This document shows positions 15,825-25,100 of a stretch of DNA of 29,380 bases, in pieces (position 1 is the stretch's first letter; each line of letters starts with the position of its first letter). The translations under genes were made by a program, and so were the position numbers. The DNA comes from Ga0077530 sp035565975 (lineage in GTDB: Bacteria > Pseudomonadota > Alphaproteobacteria > Rhizobiales > Hyphomicrobiaceae), in assembly GCA_035565975.1 (NCBI GenBank), contig DATMRT010000116.1:1-29380 (forward strand). Reading direction: 5' to 3'. The notes under the pieces were generated by a model, which was given only the letters and a program-made list of their open reading frames with translations, ran no database searches and was not told the origin of the DNA.

Positions 15825-18130
15825 TGCAGCGAGCAGTGCCACGCAAGTCCGTTCGGCCACCGCCGGCGGCGGCGGGACAGGCCGCGCCGAGTGTCGTGCG
15901 GGATCGTCTGGCGATGCTGGTGGGGCTCGTAACGGTCATCGGCGTTGGCCTGGCTTTCATTCTTGCCAAGGACACGCATTTCCTGATGCCCGGGCCGCTG
16001 TCGAGCGCGCACGGCTCGATCGAGAATTGCAGTGCGTGCCATACGGGGAGCGGCAGCGGCAAACTGAGCTGGCCTCACGGCCTCATTGCCGGCGATCCGG
16101 TCGCCGACAGCAAGGCGTGTATCTCGTGCCACAACATGCCCGACACGGCATTCAACGCCCATGGTGCTTCGATCGAGGTACTGAACCAGAGCACGCAGCG
16201 ATTGAGCAAGGTCGCGGCGACGACGCCCGCGCCGCTCTCGGCGCGGCTGGAGAGCGCGACTTTCCCGACCGGCGACTCGGGGGCGCGCGGGCGGAGCTGC
16301 GCGGCCTGTCACCAGGAGCACAAAGGCGCTGGTTTCAGCTTGAAGCAGACCTCCAACGAGCAATGCCGCACGTGCCATGTCGTGAAGTTCGACAGCTTCG
16401 ATGGTGATCATCCGACTTTCGAGAGTTATCCCTACAAGCGGCGAACACCCATCATCTACGATCACGCGGCCCACTTCACGAAGCACTTCCCGGAAGTGAC
16501 GAAGAAGGATCCAGCGCGGCGCGTTCCTGAATCCTGCTCGAGCTGTCACAACAGCCGCCAGGACAAGCGCGTCATGGCCGTCGCACCGTTCGAGCAGACG
16601 TGCACGTCGTGCCATCTCGATCAGATCACGGGCAAGGAGCGGGCAAGCGGTCCGAAAGGTATCGCCTTCCTCAGTCTGCCCGGACTCGATCTGGCGACGC
16701 TGAAGAAGAAGAATGCCGCGATCGGGGAATGGCCGGCATCCTCGGAAGCCGAGCTCACGCCATTCATGAGGGTGATGATCAGCCGCACGGCGCGCGGCCG
16801 CTCTCTCATCAAGACGGTGGAGGGCTTGGACCTTCAGGATCTGAGCCGCGCCAACAGCAAGCAGATCAAGGCGGTGACGGACCTCGTTTGGGAGATAAAG
16901 CGGCTGTACTATGCGCTGATCACGGGAAAGGCCTCCGACGTGCTGGGCGATCTCGGCATCGGCGGCGGCGCCAAGCTGAGCGCTACGCTCGTTGCCGATC
17001 TGACGGCGAGCATCCCGCGTGATGTGGTCATCGGTGCGCAGCTCCAATGGCTCCCGAACCTCGGCACGGAAATGGCCGATCGCAAGGAAGTGCGCGAGTC
17101 CGAGCCGGGTGGATGGGTCACCACCGTTTCGGGTTCGGCTGCCGATAGCGAGGTAGCCGCGCCGATTGAGCGTGCCCAGGCTGGTCAATCGGATGAGCCG
17201 GTGGGTGCCAAGAGTGCGCCCGATGAGTCAGCCAAGTCTGAGGCGACCGACAAGAGTTCGAAAGCCGCTGGCGGCAAGGAAGCGCCCGCGGCGGACGAAC
17301 GGCCGCCCGCCAAGGCAGGAGACCAAACGGATGATCTGCTCCATCCGACGGAGCAGGAGCTGCGCGAGATGGCGACCTTGGTCAAGGGCGACGGGAAACC
17401 GGCCGAGTCCAAAGGGGCAGCAGCGAAACGAGCGGATGCAGAGAGCGCGCCGGCCGCTCCCGCGACGACGAAAACAGAGGCAAGTCCATCAGCCGCTGCC
17501 TCGGCGGGCTGGGACGCTGCCGTCGCGAGGCCTCAGCCGCGGGCCGAGCCGGTCGTCAGCATCGAAAGCAAGATCGATCCGGAAAGCTGGGCCGAATACG
17601 GTGGCTGGTATCGGCAGGAATACGCGATCTTCTATCGTCCCATCGGGCACAAGGACAAGTTCATCTACTCGTGGCTGTTCCTGACCGGTCCGAAAGCGCC
17701 CAAGGGCGGCAAGACTCCGACTGCAGCGGTCTTCAACGCGCTCACGAGCAAGGATGCGCAAGGCTCATGCACGAAATGCCACAGCGTCGACGATATCCAG
17801 AGCAAGGGGCGGGTGGTCAATTTCTCTCCGCCTTCCGCGGAGAGCAAACATGGCCGCTTCACGCATTTCATTCATGAGCCGCATTTCGGCATCATGCCGG
17901 ACCGTGGCTGCCTGACGTGCCATACCCTCGAAAAGGGGCGTCCCTATATCAAGTCATACGAGCAGGGCAATCCGCAGAGCTTCGCGTCCAATTTCGGCGC
18001 GGTGAAGAAGGATCTCTGCCAGACGTGCCACAACAGCAGCATGGCGCGCCAGGATTGTCTGACGTGCCACAAGTATCACGTGGACGGCGTGTCGAGGCCG
18101 ATAACGACCACGAAGATTCCGACCGAGTAG
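15824..18130 (+). CDS. Membrane-anchored decaheme cytochrome c
   Basis: The 768-residue product has one N-terminal membrane anchor (residues 29-48) and ten CXXCH sites in two groups. Six are at residues 69, 99, 159, 181, 238 and 260; four are at 649, 696, 732 and 745. Between them are about 384 residues with no heme motif, including an Ala/Lys/Glu-rich low-complexity linker (about 440-580). A heme-free YGGWYRQEYAIFYRP segment precedes the second group. The anchor would keep the hemes on the periplasmic side. The start ATG 15824 overlaps the stop of the diheme-b-like gene; the longer frame upstream is a shadow of that gene. Likely role is an electron wire from the membrane b-type protein to periplasmic partners (inference). 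Confidence 0.88.
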   Translation: MQRAVPRKSVRPPPAAAGQAAPSVVRDRLAMLVGLVTVIGVGLAFILAKDTHFLMPGPLSSAHGSIENCSACHTGSGSGKLSWPHGLIAGDPVADSKACISCHNMPDTAFNAHGASIEVLNQSTQRLSKVAATTPAPLSARLESATFPTGDSGARGRSCAACHQEHKGAGFSLKQTSNEQCRTCHVVKFDSFDGDHPTFESYPYKRRTPIIYDHAAHFTKHFPEVTKKDPARRVPESCSSCHNSRQDKRVMAVAPFEQTCTSCHLDQITGKERASGPKGIAFLSLPGLDLATLKKKNAAIGEWPASSEAELTPFMRVMISRTARGRSLIKTVEGLDLQDLSRANSKQIKAVTDLVWEIKRLYYALITGKASDVLGDLGIGGGAKLSATLVADLTASIPRDVVIGAQLQWLPNLGTEMADRKEVRESEPGGWVTTVSGSAADSEVAAPIERAQAGQSDEPVGAKSAPDESAKSEATDKSSKAAGGKEAPAADERPPAKAGDQTDDLLHPTEQELREMATLVKGDGKPAESKGAAAKRADAESAPAAPATTKTEASPSAAASAGWDAAVARPQPRAEPVVSIESKIDPESWAEYGGWYRQEYAIFYRPIGHKDKFIYSWLFLTGPKAPKGGKTPTAAVFNALTSKDAQGSCTKCHSVDDIQSKGRVVNFSPPSAESKHGRFTHFIHEPHFGIMPDRGCLTCHTLEKGRPYIKSYEQGNPQSFASNFGAVKKDLCQTCHNSSMARQDCLTCHKYHVDGVSRPITTTKIPTE

Positions 18131-18142
18131 CGGCGGGTCAGG

Positions 18143-18673
18143 TCAGGAATGGGATGGAACGCCGGAACCGCGCAGCGCCGTATCCTCGGCGCGGATGCGG
18201 ATTGCGAGGACCAGAGCGTTGAGTGCGGAAAAGAGCAATGCGTAAAAGAAGAGACCGAAAGCCATCGGCAACACGAATATCTCGGCCGCGACGACCGCGT
18301 AGTTCGGATGAGAGAGGAAGCGATAGGGTCCGGTGCGGATCGGGCTCTTGTCCGGCGGCACGATGATACGCGTCGTCCACCTTGGCCCGAGCGTATGCAA
18401 AACCCAGATCCTGGCCGCCTGCAGAAGTACAAATATCGAGAGCCAGCCATAGTCGGGCCGGATGCCGCTGGCCAGGAACCAGAGCCCGGCGAGCCACGCG
18501 GCGTGCAGCGCGACAATCAGCGGATAGTGCGATGCCCCATGCTCGACGGCGCCGGCATTCTTGAGCCGCCTTTCGTTGAAGCGTGCGTAGACAAGCTCGC
18601 CTAGCCGCTGCGCGGTCACGAGCGCGAGAACCGTTACGGCGGCGGCATCGAGATGGAGCCCGTCGTAATTCAT
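18143..18673 (-). CDS. Isoprenylcysteine carboxyl methyltransferase (ICMT)-family methyltransferase
   Basis: The 176-residue integral membrane protein ends with the family signature region GPYRFLSHPNYAVVAAE (about 114-130), which binds S-adenosylmethionine, followed by hydrophobic helices. Bacterial members do not need prenylated proteins. In Bacillus subtilis BpsB, encoded next to a type III polyketide synthase, methylates alkylpyrones. The ATG overlaps the stop of the upstream polyketide synthase gene (ATGA), which strongly suggests coupled expression and a shared product. The gene converges on the decaheme cytochrome gene with only 12 bases between stops and no obvious terminator. Confidence 0.85.
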   Translation of the reverse strand: MNYDGLHLDAAAVTVLALVTAQRLGELVYARFNERRLKNAGAVEHGASHYPLIVALHAAWLAGLWFLASGIRPDYGWLSIFVLLQAARIWVLHTLGPRWTTRIIVPPDKSPIRTGPYRFLSHPNYAVVAAEIFVLPMAFGLFFYALLFSALNALVLAIRIRAEDTALRGSGVPSHS

Positions 18674-19728
18674 CTGGGACCCTGCACGAGCGTCAGCGCG
18701 CTCAGCGTGAAGCCGGGGCCGAGCGCCATCAGCATCGACCGCGGTGGCAATCCCGCGGCGATCGCTCGCTCGAGAACGAAGAGCGCCGTCGGCGCCGACA
18801 TGTTCCCGAAGCGCGCGAGGATGGCGCGCTCGTGATCGAGTACGCCGGTCTTCAAGGACAGCCCTGTTTCGATCGCCTCGACGATTTTGGCGCCGCCCGG
18901 ATGGCAGATGAAGCGATCGATGCTGCTTTGCGTGACATTCTGGCGGCCAAGCATACCGTCGACGGCCGGCGACAGGTGCTCCATCGCGAAGGGCGGGATG
19001 GAGCGGTCGAAAATGACGCCGAAACCTTGCGGATCAACGTCCCAGCCCATGATGTCGAGCGTGTCGGGCCAGGTGTATTCGTCGGCGGCCGCGATACGCG
19101 CGTGACCGTGCACATCGGTCCGGATGACGGCAGCCGCAGCGCCGTCGCCGAACAGCGCCAGCGCCACGATGTTGGCCTTGGTGAGCTTGTCGAGCCGGAT
19201 GGCCAACGAGCACAACTCGACGGCGACGAGCAGCACATTGCTGCCGGGCCGCGCTTCGGCCAGACGGGCGGCGATCGAAAGGCCGGTGACGCCGCCGGCG
19301 CATCCCAATCCGAATACCGGCACGCGCGCGATATCAGGGCGCAGGTTCAAGGCGGCAGCGGCCCGCGTCTCGAGGCTCGGCGTTGCGATGCCCGTCGAGG
19401 ACACGGTGACCACGCAATCGATGTTCTGGCCCGAAAGACCGGCCCGTTCCAGCGCAAGGCGCCCCGCGCTCACAAAGAGCCGCGTGGCTTCGGAAAGGTA
19501 GACGTCCGTGCGCTCGGTCCATGAGCGGTCCTGCTCGTACCACTCGCCCGGTCGCACGGCATGGCGCACCGCGATACCGGCGTTCTCGAACACGGGCGCA
19601 ATGCGGTCGAACTCCGGCATGCGCAGACCGAATACGCGCCGCGTGCGCTCGGCCACTTCCGTCTGCGTAACGACGTACTCGGGCACGGCGGTCGCGATCG
19701 AGCACAATCGGGCTTCGGCTTGAGGCAA
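18670..19728 (-). CDS. Type III polyketide synthase (chalcone/alkylresorcinol synthase family)
   Basis: The 352-residue product has the full catalytic triad of the family. The nucleophile Cys143 lies in GLGCAGG, His276 in FICHPGG and Asn309 in FGNMSAPT. These enzymes extend an acyl-CoA starter with malonyl-CoA and cyclise the product to resorcinols or pyrones. The nearest likely role is a long-chain alkylpyrone or phenolic lipid, later methylated by the ICMT-type partner; the substrate cannot be read from sequence. The start is TTG at 19728-19726 with GGGAGG seven bases upstream, giving normal family length; the open frame continues to 19788. No hydroxylase gene is adjacent. Confidence 0.93.
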   Translation of the reverse strand: MPQAEARLCSIATAVPEYVVTQTEVAERTRRVFGLRMPEFDRIAPVFENAGIAVRHAVRPGEWYEQDRSWTERTDVYLSEATRLFVSAGRLALERAGLSGQNIDCVVTVSSTGIATPSLETRAAAALNLRPDIARVPVFGLGCAGGVTGLSIAARLAEARPGSNVLLVAVELCSLAIRLDKLTKANIVALALFGDGAAAAVIRTDVHGHARIAAADEYTWPDTLDIMGWDVDPQGFGVIFDRSIPPFAMEHLSPAVDGMLGRQNVTQSSIDRFICHPGGAKIVEAIETGLSLKTGVLDHERAILARFGNMSAPTALFVLERAIAAGLPPRSMLMALGPGFTLSALTLVQGPR

Positions 19729-19928
19729 GGTCGAACCTCCCAAAATGACGCCCGCGTGATAACCAGGAAGATTGCTGCCCCCGCGCAAGTCAAGTCACGT
19801 AACCGCGACGAAAAGATGGAAGGGCGAGCCAATTCGCGCGGTTGCGCGATCGGGATGATTGGCTGCGATAAAGGCGAAGATGCGGTCGGCGCGGCGAGAT
19901 GCCGACGGCCTCACCTTGCGTGCCGCGT

Positions 19929-19963
19929 GGGTGATTACCCTGAGAGCCGGACGGCAGTCACCC
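19929..19963. other. Inverted repeat just after the GT41 stop
   Basis: GGGTGA (19929-19934) and TCACCC (19958-19963) form 6-base arms around 23 bases, starting inside the glycosyltransferase stop codon. No T-run follows, so it is at best a weak terminator or 3' stabiliser. The rest of 19729-19928 holds no gene I can support; it should contain the polyketide synthase promoter. Confidence 0.3.
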
Positions 19964-22011
19964 TATGATGCTGCTTCGTTCCAGAGGCGGGAGTCCCGCT
20001 CGAGCGGCGCATAGTCATTCCACTCGGCGAGCTTGTCGCGATAGCGCTGGCGGTAGTCGCGCTCGCTCGCGAACTCGACATTCTCCAGCACGATGCTCGC
20101 GCCGATCTCGTAATAGGTGTCGAGATTGCGCAGGTCCGGCACCGGCGTCTCGCCGCGTTCGGCTTCGTCCTGCATGTGCCAGAACCATTCCTCGAGGCGA
20201 CGCACGAAGGCTGGCGTGTCGTGCAGGGCGCAGATGTCGCGCTGTCGCTGCAGGGAGGCACGCACGGCCGCGAGGGCGGCTCGGTCGTGTGCGAAGGCTA
20301 TGGCCCGGCGCGTGTAGTCATCCGGTCCGCTGCAGATCAGTTCAGGTGCGCCGGCCGCCGCGACAATGCTCGCGCAGACCCGTGTCGCGAAGCTGTTTCC
20401 CGGGAACGTCAAGACAGGCAAACCCGCTCTCAGGGCGTCGGTCGCGGTCGCGTGAGCGCCATAAGGAAAGGTGTCGAGGAAGAGATCGGCGAGGCCCAAT
20501 CGCGAGATGTGATTTCCGTGCCCCGAGACCGAAGGCGCGAAGATGAGGCGCTCGGGGGCGATGCCGCCTTGGGCTGCTGCATCGCGCAGGCGCTGGTTGG
20601 CGCCCTCGTTTCCGGTACGTAACCACAGCACGCTGCCGGGTGTCGCCGACAGGATGGCGATGAAGCGCGCGAAACCATTCGCGGTGATCTTCTGCATGCC
20701 GTTGAGGCACGCATAGACGAAGGCATCCTCGGGAAGTCCGGCTTCGGCGCGACTTGGCTTCGGCGGAATCTTCTGCTTGCGGTCGCATGGGAGGTAGCAA
20801 GGGAGCCGCAGCACCTTCTCGGAGTAGTAGATCTCATGCCCGGGAGGGATGATCCGCTCATCCGCGATCAGGTACTGATGAAAGGGGCTGCCGGTGGATC
20901 CCGGAAAGCCGCAGAAATTCACGATGACCGGCGCTGGCCGGTAAGCGAAGATCCTGGTTCGCGCCTGCTTGGTGTAGCCATTGAGGTCGACGAGGATATC
21001 GATCTCGTCGGCGACGATTTGCGCTGCCGCTTCGGCATCACCGAGCGCGGCGATCTCGCGCCAGCCGTCGACGGCTTTCTTGATGCGTTCATGCGTCGCG
21101 TCGTTCCTGCGCGGCTCGCCGCAATAATACGCGAAGACTTCGACGCTGCTCTTGTCGTGGAGCTCGAGCGCTTCGCAGAGGGCGAAGCCGACCGCGTGCT
21201 CGCGCAGGTCCGAGGATACGTATCCGACGCGCAGGCGCTGCCTGGTCCCCGTCTTCTGCCGCGGCTTCTGACGGGCAATGCGGCCCGGCTCGGCGCGCCC
21301 GACGGCCGACTTGCTGTAGCGGTAGGCCTTGGCAAGCTGGAAGAGCGGATCGTCGGTGAAGCAGGCCAGTGCCATGGACGACATCGCATCCAGCATCTGG
21401 CGGGATGACACGTGGGCGGTATCGACCAGAACAGGCCATTTGCATTGGCGCTGCCGCAGCGACGTCCAGTGCTGACCAGCTTCGAGCTTGTCCGGCTGCA
21501 GCTCGATGGCTTGCCAGAGAGCGGCCTCGGCCTCTTCGAGCAGGCCTGCGCCTTCGAGAACGCGCCCCATCTGCTGAAGACAGATCAGACGGTGGTTGAG
21601 CTTGTCCGGCGTGATGGCGGCGCTCACATCGACGAAGCTGCGCCATTGCTGGATGGCCTCATGCGCGAGGCCACTCTCCTCGAGCGCGCGACCGAGATTG
21701 ATGTGTGCGGGGCCGAACTGCGGGTTGAGCTTCAGGCAGTGACGCAAGGCCTGGATCGATCCCGCGGCGTCGCCGATCTGCTTCGCCGCGACCGAGCAAT
21801 TGAAGCAGGCGAGATATAGAAGGGGATTGCCGTCGTTGAAGGCAATCCAGGTCTTGTAAAGATCGGCGACCAGGGCAGAAAGCCCTGCGCCATTGAGCTG
21901 CTCGGCGATCTGGACCAACTCGCCGAGAGACAACTGCTGACGACGGGCTCGTTCGAGGATGCCGGCAAGCGGCGAGGACGGGTCGGAAGCAATAGCCTTG
22001 TTTATGGTCAC
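19963..22011 (-). CDS. GT41 (SPINDLY / O-GlcNAc transferase-like) TPR glycosyltransferase
   Basis: The 682-residue product has an N-terminal TPR-like helical region (about 20-200, e.g. FGPAHINLGRALEESGLAHEAIQQW) and a C-terminal GT-B domain. GT41 motifs seen are RVGYVSSDLREHAVGF, DILVDLNGYTKQAR, FCGFPGSTG, FVYACLNGMQKITANGF and DTFPYGAHATATDALRAGLP, followed by the RVCASI helix. GT41 enzymes add a sugar to Ser/Thr hydroxyls of proteins in the cytoplasm; bacterial members also modify flagellins and adhesins. Here the gene follows a Ser/Thr-rich repeat protein in the same direction with 142 bases between, so that protein is the natural candidate acceptor (inference). The start is GTG 22011-22009, with GGGGCG nearby. 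Confidence 0.92.
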   Translation of the reverse strand: MTINKAIASDPSSPLAGILERARRQQLSLGELVQIAEQLNGAGLSALVADLYKTWIAFNDGNPLLYLACFNCSVAAKQIGDAAGSIQALRHCLKLNPQFGPAHINLGRALEESGLAHEAIQQWRSFVDVSAAITPDKLNHRLICLQQMGRVLEGAGLLEEAEAALWQAIELQPDKLEAGQHWTSLRQRQCKWPVLVDTAHVSSRQMLDAMSSMALACFTDDPLFQLAKAYRYSKSAVGRAEPGRIARQKPRQKTGTRQRLRVGYVSSDLREHAVGFALCEALELHDKSSVEVFAYYCGEPRRNDATHERIKKAVDGWREIAALGDAEAAAQIVADEIDILVDLNGYTKQARTRIFAYRPAPVIVNFCGFPGSTGSPFHQYLIADERIIPPGHEIYYSEKVLRLPCYLPCDRKQKIPPKPSRAEAGLPEDAFVYACLNGMQKITANGFARFIAILSATPGSVLWLRTGNEGANQRLRDAAAQGGIAPERLIFAPSVSGHGNHISRLGLADLFLDTFPYGAHATATDALRAGLPVLTFPGNSFATRVCASIVAAAGAPELICSGPDDYTRRAIAFAHDRAALAAVRASLQRQRDICALHDTPAFVRRLEEWFWHMQDEAERGETPVPDLRNLDTYYEIGASIVLENVEFASERDYRQRYRDKLAEWNDYAPLERDSRLWNEAAS

Positions 22012-22122
22012 GAGCGCCCCGCAGCGAAGCGTCCTTGCGGGCTGGGCGCAAAGACAGCCAGTAAATCAGAAACTGGCTATCAGGACGGGCTTGCGTCGGG
22101 CTGGCGACGCTGGAACCTGATC

Positions 22123-22146
22123 GCGGCGCGGCCGAAGCCGCGCCGC
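22123..22146 (-). terminator. Strong hairpin with UUCG loop after the repeat-protein gene
   Basis: On the minus strand GCGGCGCGGC and GCCGCGCCGC form a perfect 10-base stem closed by a C(UUCG)G tetraloop, seven bases after the stop of the repeat protein. There is no T-run behind it. It is better read as a 3' stabiliser, Rho-linked end or partial attenuator than as a classic terminator. It would lower glycosyltransferase expression relative to the repeat protein. Confidence 0.6.
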
Positions 22147-22153
22147 ACTTTCA

Positions 22154-25100
22154 TCAGACCGAGTTGTAAGCTGCGAGCACCGCCTCGACCTGCGCCGAGT
22201 TCATGGCCTGGATCTGCGGCGTCGTGAAGGCGCCGGCCTGATCGGTGCTGAGTGCTGCGATGTCATCGGTCGAGAGCCCGGCTACAGCGTTCACGCTGAT
22301 CGCCGCAATCTCGTCGGTCGTGAAGGTCGCGATCTCGTCCGACGCCATGGCGTCGATCGCGGCCGAGCTCAAGGCGGCGATCTGCGTGCTGTTCAAGGAC
22401 GCGACTTGGTCGGAGTTGAAGGCCTCGACCTGCGTGCTCGTGAGCGCGATGATCTGCTTCGAACTCAGCGCCGCGATCTGATCGGTGGAGAGCGCCCCCA
22501 CATGATCCGTCGTCAGCGCCGCGATCTGCTTGGCCGTCAGAGCGGCGATCTGGTCGGTGGAGAGCGCCTCGATCTGTTCGGTGGTAAGAGCGCCGATCTG
22601 ATCCGTGGTGAGCGCAGCCACTTGTTTGACGTCGAGAGCGCCGACCTTGTCGGTCGTCAGCGAGGCGACCTGATCGGTTGTGAGACCTGCGATCGCCTTG
22701 GTGTTGATCGCAGCAATCTCATCGGTGGTCAGCGTGTTGAGCTCTTCCGTCGTCATGGTGCCGAGCGCCGCCGCGCTGAGCGCCGCGATCTGCGTGCTGG
22801 TCAAGGCCTGCACCTGATCAGAGTCCAGTGCGTCGATCTGGGTGCTGCTCAGCGCCGTGATCTGCTTCGCATTCAGCGCGCCGACCTGTTCAGTCGTGAG
22901 CGCCCCGAGCTGATCGCTTGTCAGCGCCCCAAGCTGCTTGGTCGTCAAGGCCACGACCTGGTCGGTGGTGAGCGCGCCGATCTGGTCCGTGGTGAGCGCA
23001 GCGATCTGGCCCGTGGTCATGGCGGCGATCTGCTTGACGCCGAGAGCCGCGACCTTGTCGGTCGTGAGCGAGGCGATCTGATCGGTCGTGAGGCCCGTGA
23101 TGGACTTCACGTTGATCGCCGCAAACTCATCGGTCGTGAGCGTCGCGAGCTCGTCCGTGGTCATGGTGCTGAGCGAGGCTGCGCTGAGCGCTGCGATCTG
23201 CGTGCTGGTGAGCGCCAGCACCTGATCAGAGTCCAGTGCGCCGATCTGGGTGCTGCTGAGCGCCGTGATCTGCTTCGCATTCAGGGCACCGACCTGATCG
23301 GTGGTGAGCGCCCCGAGCTGATCGGTTGTCAGCGCCCCAAGCTGCTTGGTCGTCAAGGCCACGATCTGGTCGGTGGTGAGCGCGCCGATCTGATCCGTGG
23401 TGAGCGCAGCGATCTGGCCCGTGGTCATGGCTGCGATCTGCTTGACGCCGAGAGCTGCGACCTTGTCGGTCGTCAGCGAGGCGACTTGATCGGTGGTCAG
23501 GCCGGTCACGGCCCTCACATTGATCGCGGCGATCTCATCGGTCGTGAATGTTGCGAGTTCGTCGGTCGTCATGGTGCCGAGAGCAGCGGAGCTGAGGGCG
23601 GCGATCTGCGCGCTGCCCAGCGCCTGGACCTGATCGGAGTCCAGCGTATCGATCTGGGTGCTGCTCAGCGCTATGATCTGCTTCGCCGACAGCGCGCCGA
23701 CCTGATCGGTGCTGAGCGCCCCGAGCTGATCTGTCGTGAGCGCGGCGAGCTGCTTCGCCGACAGCGCACCGATCTGTTCGGTGGTGAGTGCGCCGACCTG
23801 TTCCGTGCTCAGGGCCGCGATCTGGCCCGTCGTCAGGGCTGCGATCTGCTTGACGCCGAGGGCGGCCACCTTGTCGGTCGTCAGCGAGGCGACCTGATCG
23901 GTCGAAAGACCGGCGACAGCCTTGATGTTGATCGCCGCAATCTCATCGGTGGTCAGCGTGTCGAGCTCTTCCGTGGTCATGGTGCCGAGCGAAGCCGCGC
24001 TCAAAGCCGCGATCTGCGTGCTGCTCAGCGCCTGGACCTGCTCGGAGCCCAGGGCATCGACCTGTGCGCTGGTGAAAGCGGCGATCTGCTTCGCGTTCAA
24101 GGCCTCGACCTGTTCGGTGGTCAGGGCTGCGATCTGATCCGTCGTGAGCGCGGCGAGCTGCTTGGCTGACAGGGCCGCGATCTGGTCGGTCGTCAATGCA
24201 GCGATCTGATCCGTGCCGAGAGCCGCGATCTGACCGGTCGTCAGGGCGGCTATCTGCTTGACGTTGAGAGCCTCGATCATGCCGGTCGTCAGCGAGGACA
24301 CCTGATCGGTGGTGAGGCCGGCGATCGCTTTGATGTTGATCGCGGCGATCTCATCGGTCGTGAAGGTGCCGAGCTCCTCAGTGGTCATGGTGGCGAGTGC
24401 CGCCGAGCCGAGAGCCGCGATCTGCGTGCTGCTCAGGGCCTGTACCTGATCGGACGTGAGCGCGTCGACCTGAGCGCTGGAGAATGCTGCGATCTGCTTT
24501 GCATTGAGGGCGCCGACCTGATCCGTCGTGAGGTTCGCGACCTGATCCGTCGAGAGCGCCGCGACCTGCTTTGTCGTCAGGGCGCCGATCTGGGCGGTCG
24601 TCAGTGCGGCCACCTGATCCGTCGTCAGGGCCGCGACCTGGTCCGTGCTGAGAACCGCGACCTGCTTCGCACCAATCGCGGCAACCATGTCCGTGCCGAG
24701 CGACGCGATCTGCTCCGTCGTCAAGCCGGTGACCGCCTTGATGTTGATCGCGGCGATCTCATCGGTCGTGAAGGTCGCGAGTTCCTCGGTCGTCATGGCG
24801 CCGATGGCGGCTGATCCCAGGGCTGCAATCTGCGTGCTGTTCAACGCCTGGACTTGCTCGGAATCCAGCGCCCCGATCTGAGCGCTCGTGAGCGCCGTGA
24901 TCTGCTTCGAACTCAACGCCTCGACCTGTCCGGTGGAGAGCGCGGCGACCTGATCCGTCGTCAGCGCTGCAAGCTGTTTTGCCGACAAGGCGCCGATCTG
25001 GTCGCTCGTCAGGGCGCCGATCTGCTCCGTGGTCAGGGCAGCCACCTGGTCCGACGTGAGGACCGCGATCTGCTTGACGCCAAGGGCGGCGACCATGTCG

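Noticed and set aside
8139..18130. Classic Mtr/Pio outer-membrane conduit
   Set aside because: The decaheme protein is membrane-anchored with split heme groups and lies in the opposite operon, and the barrel is far smaller than MtrB or PioB. Only a loose functional analogy remains.
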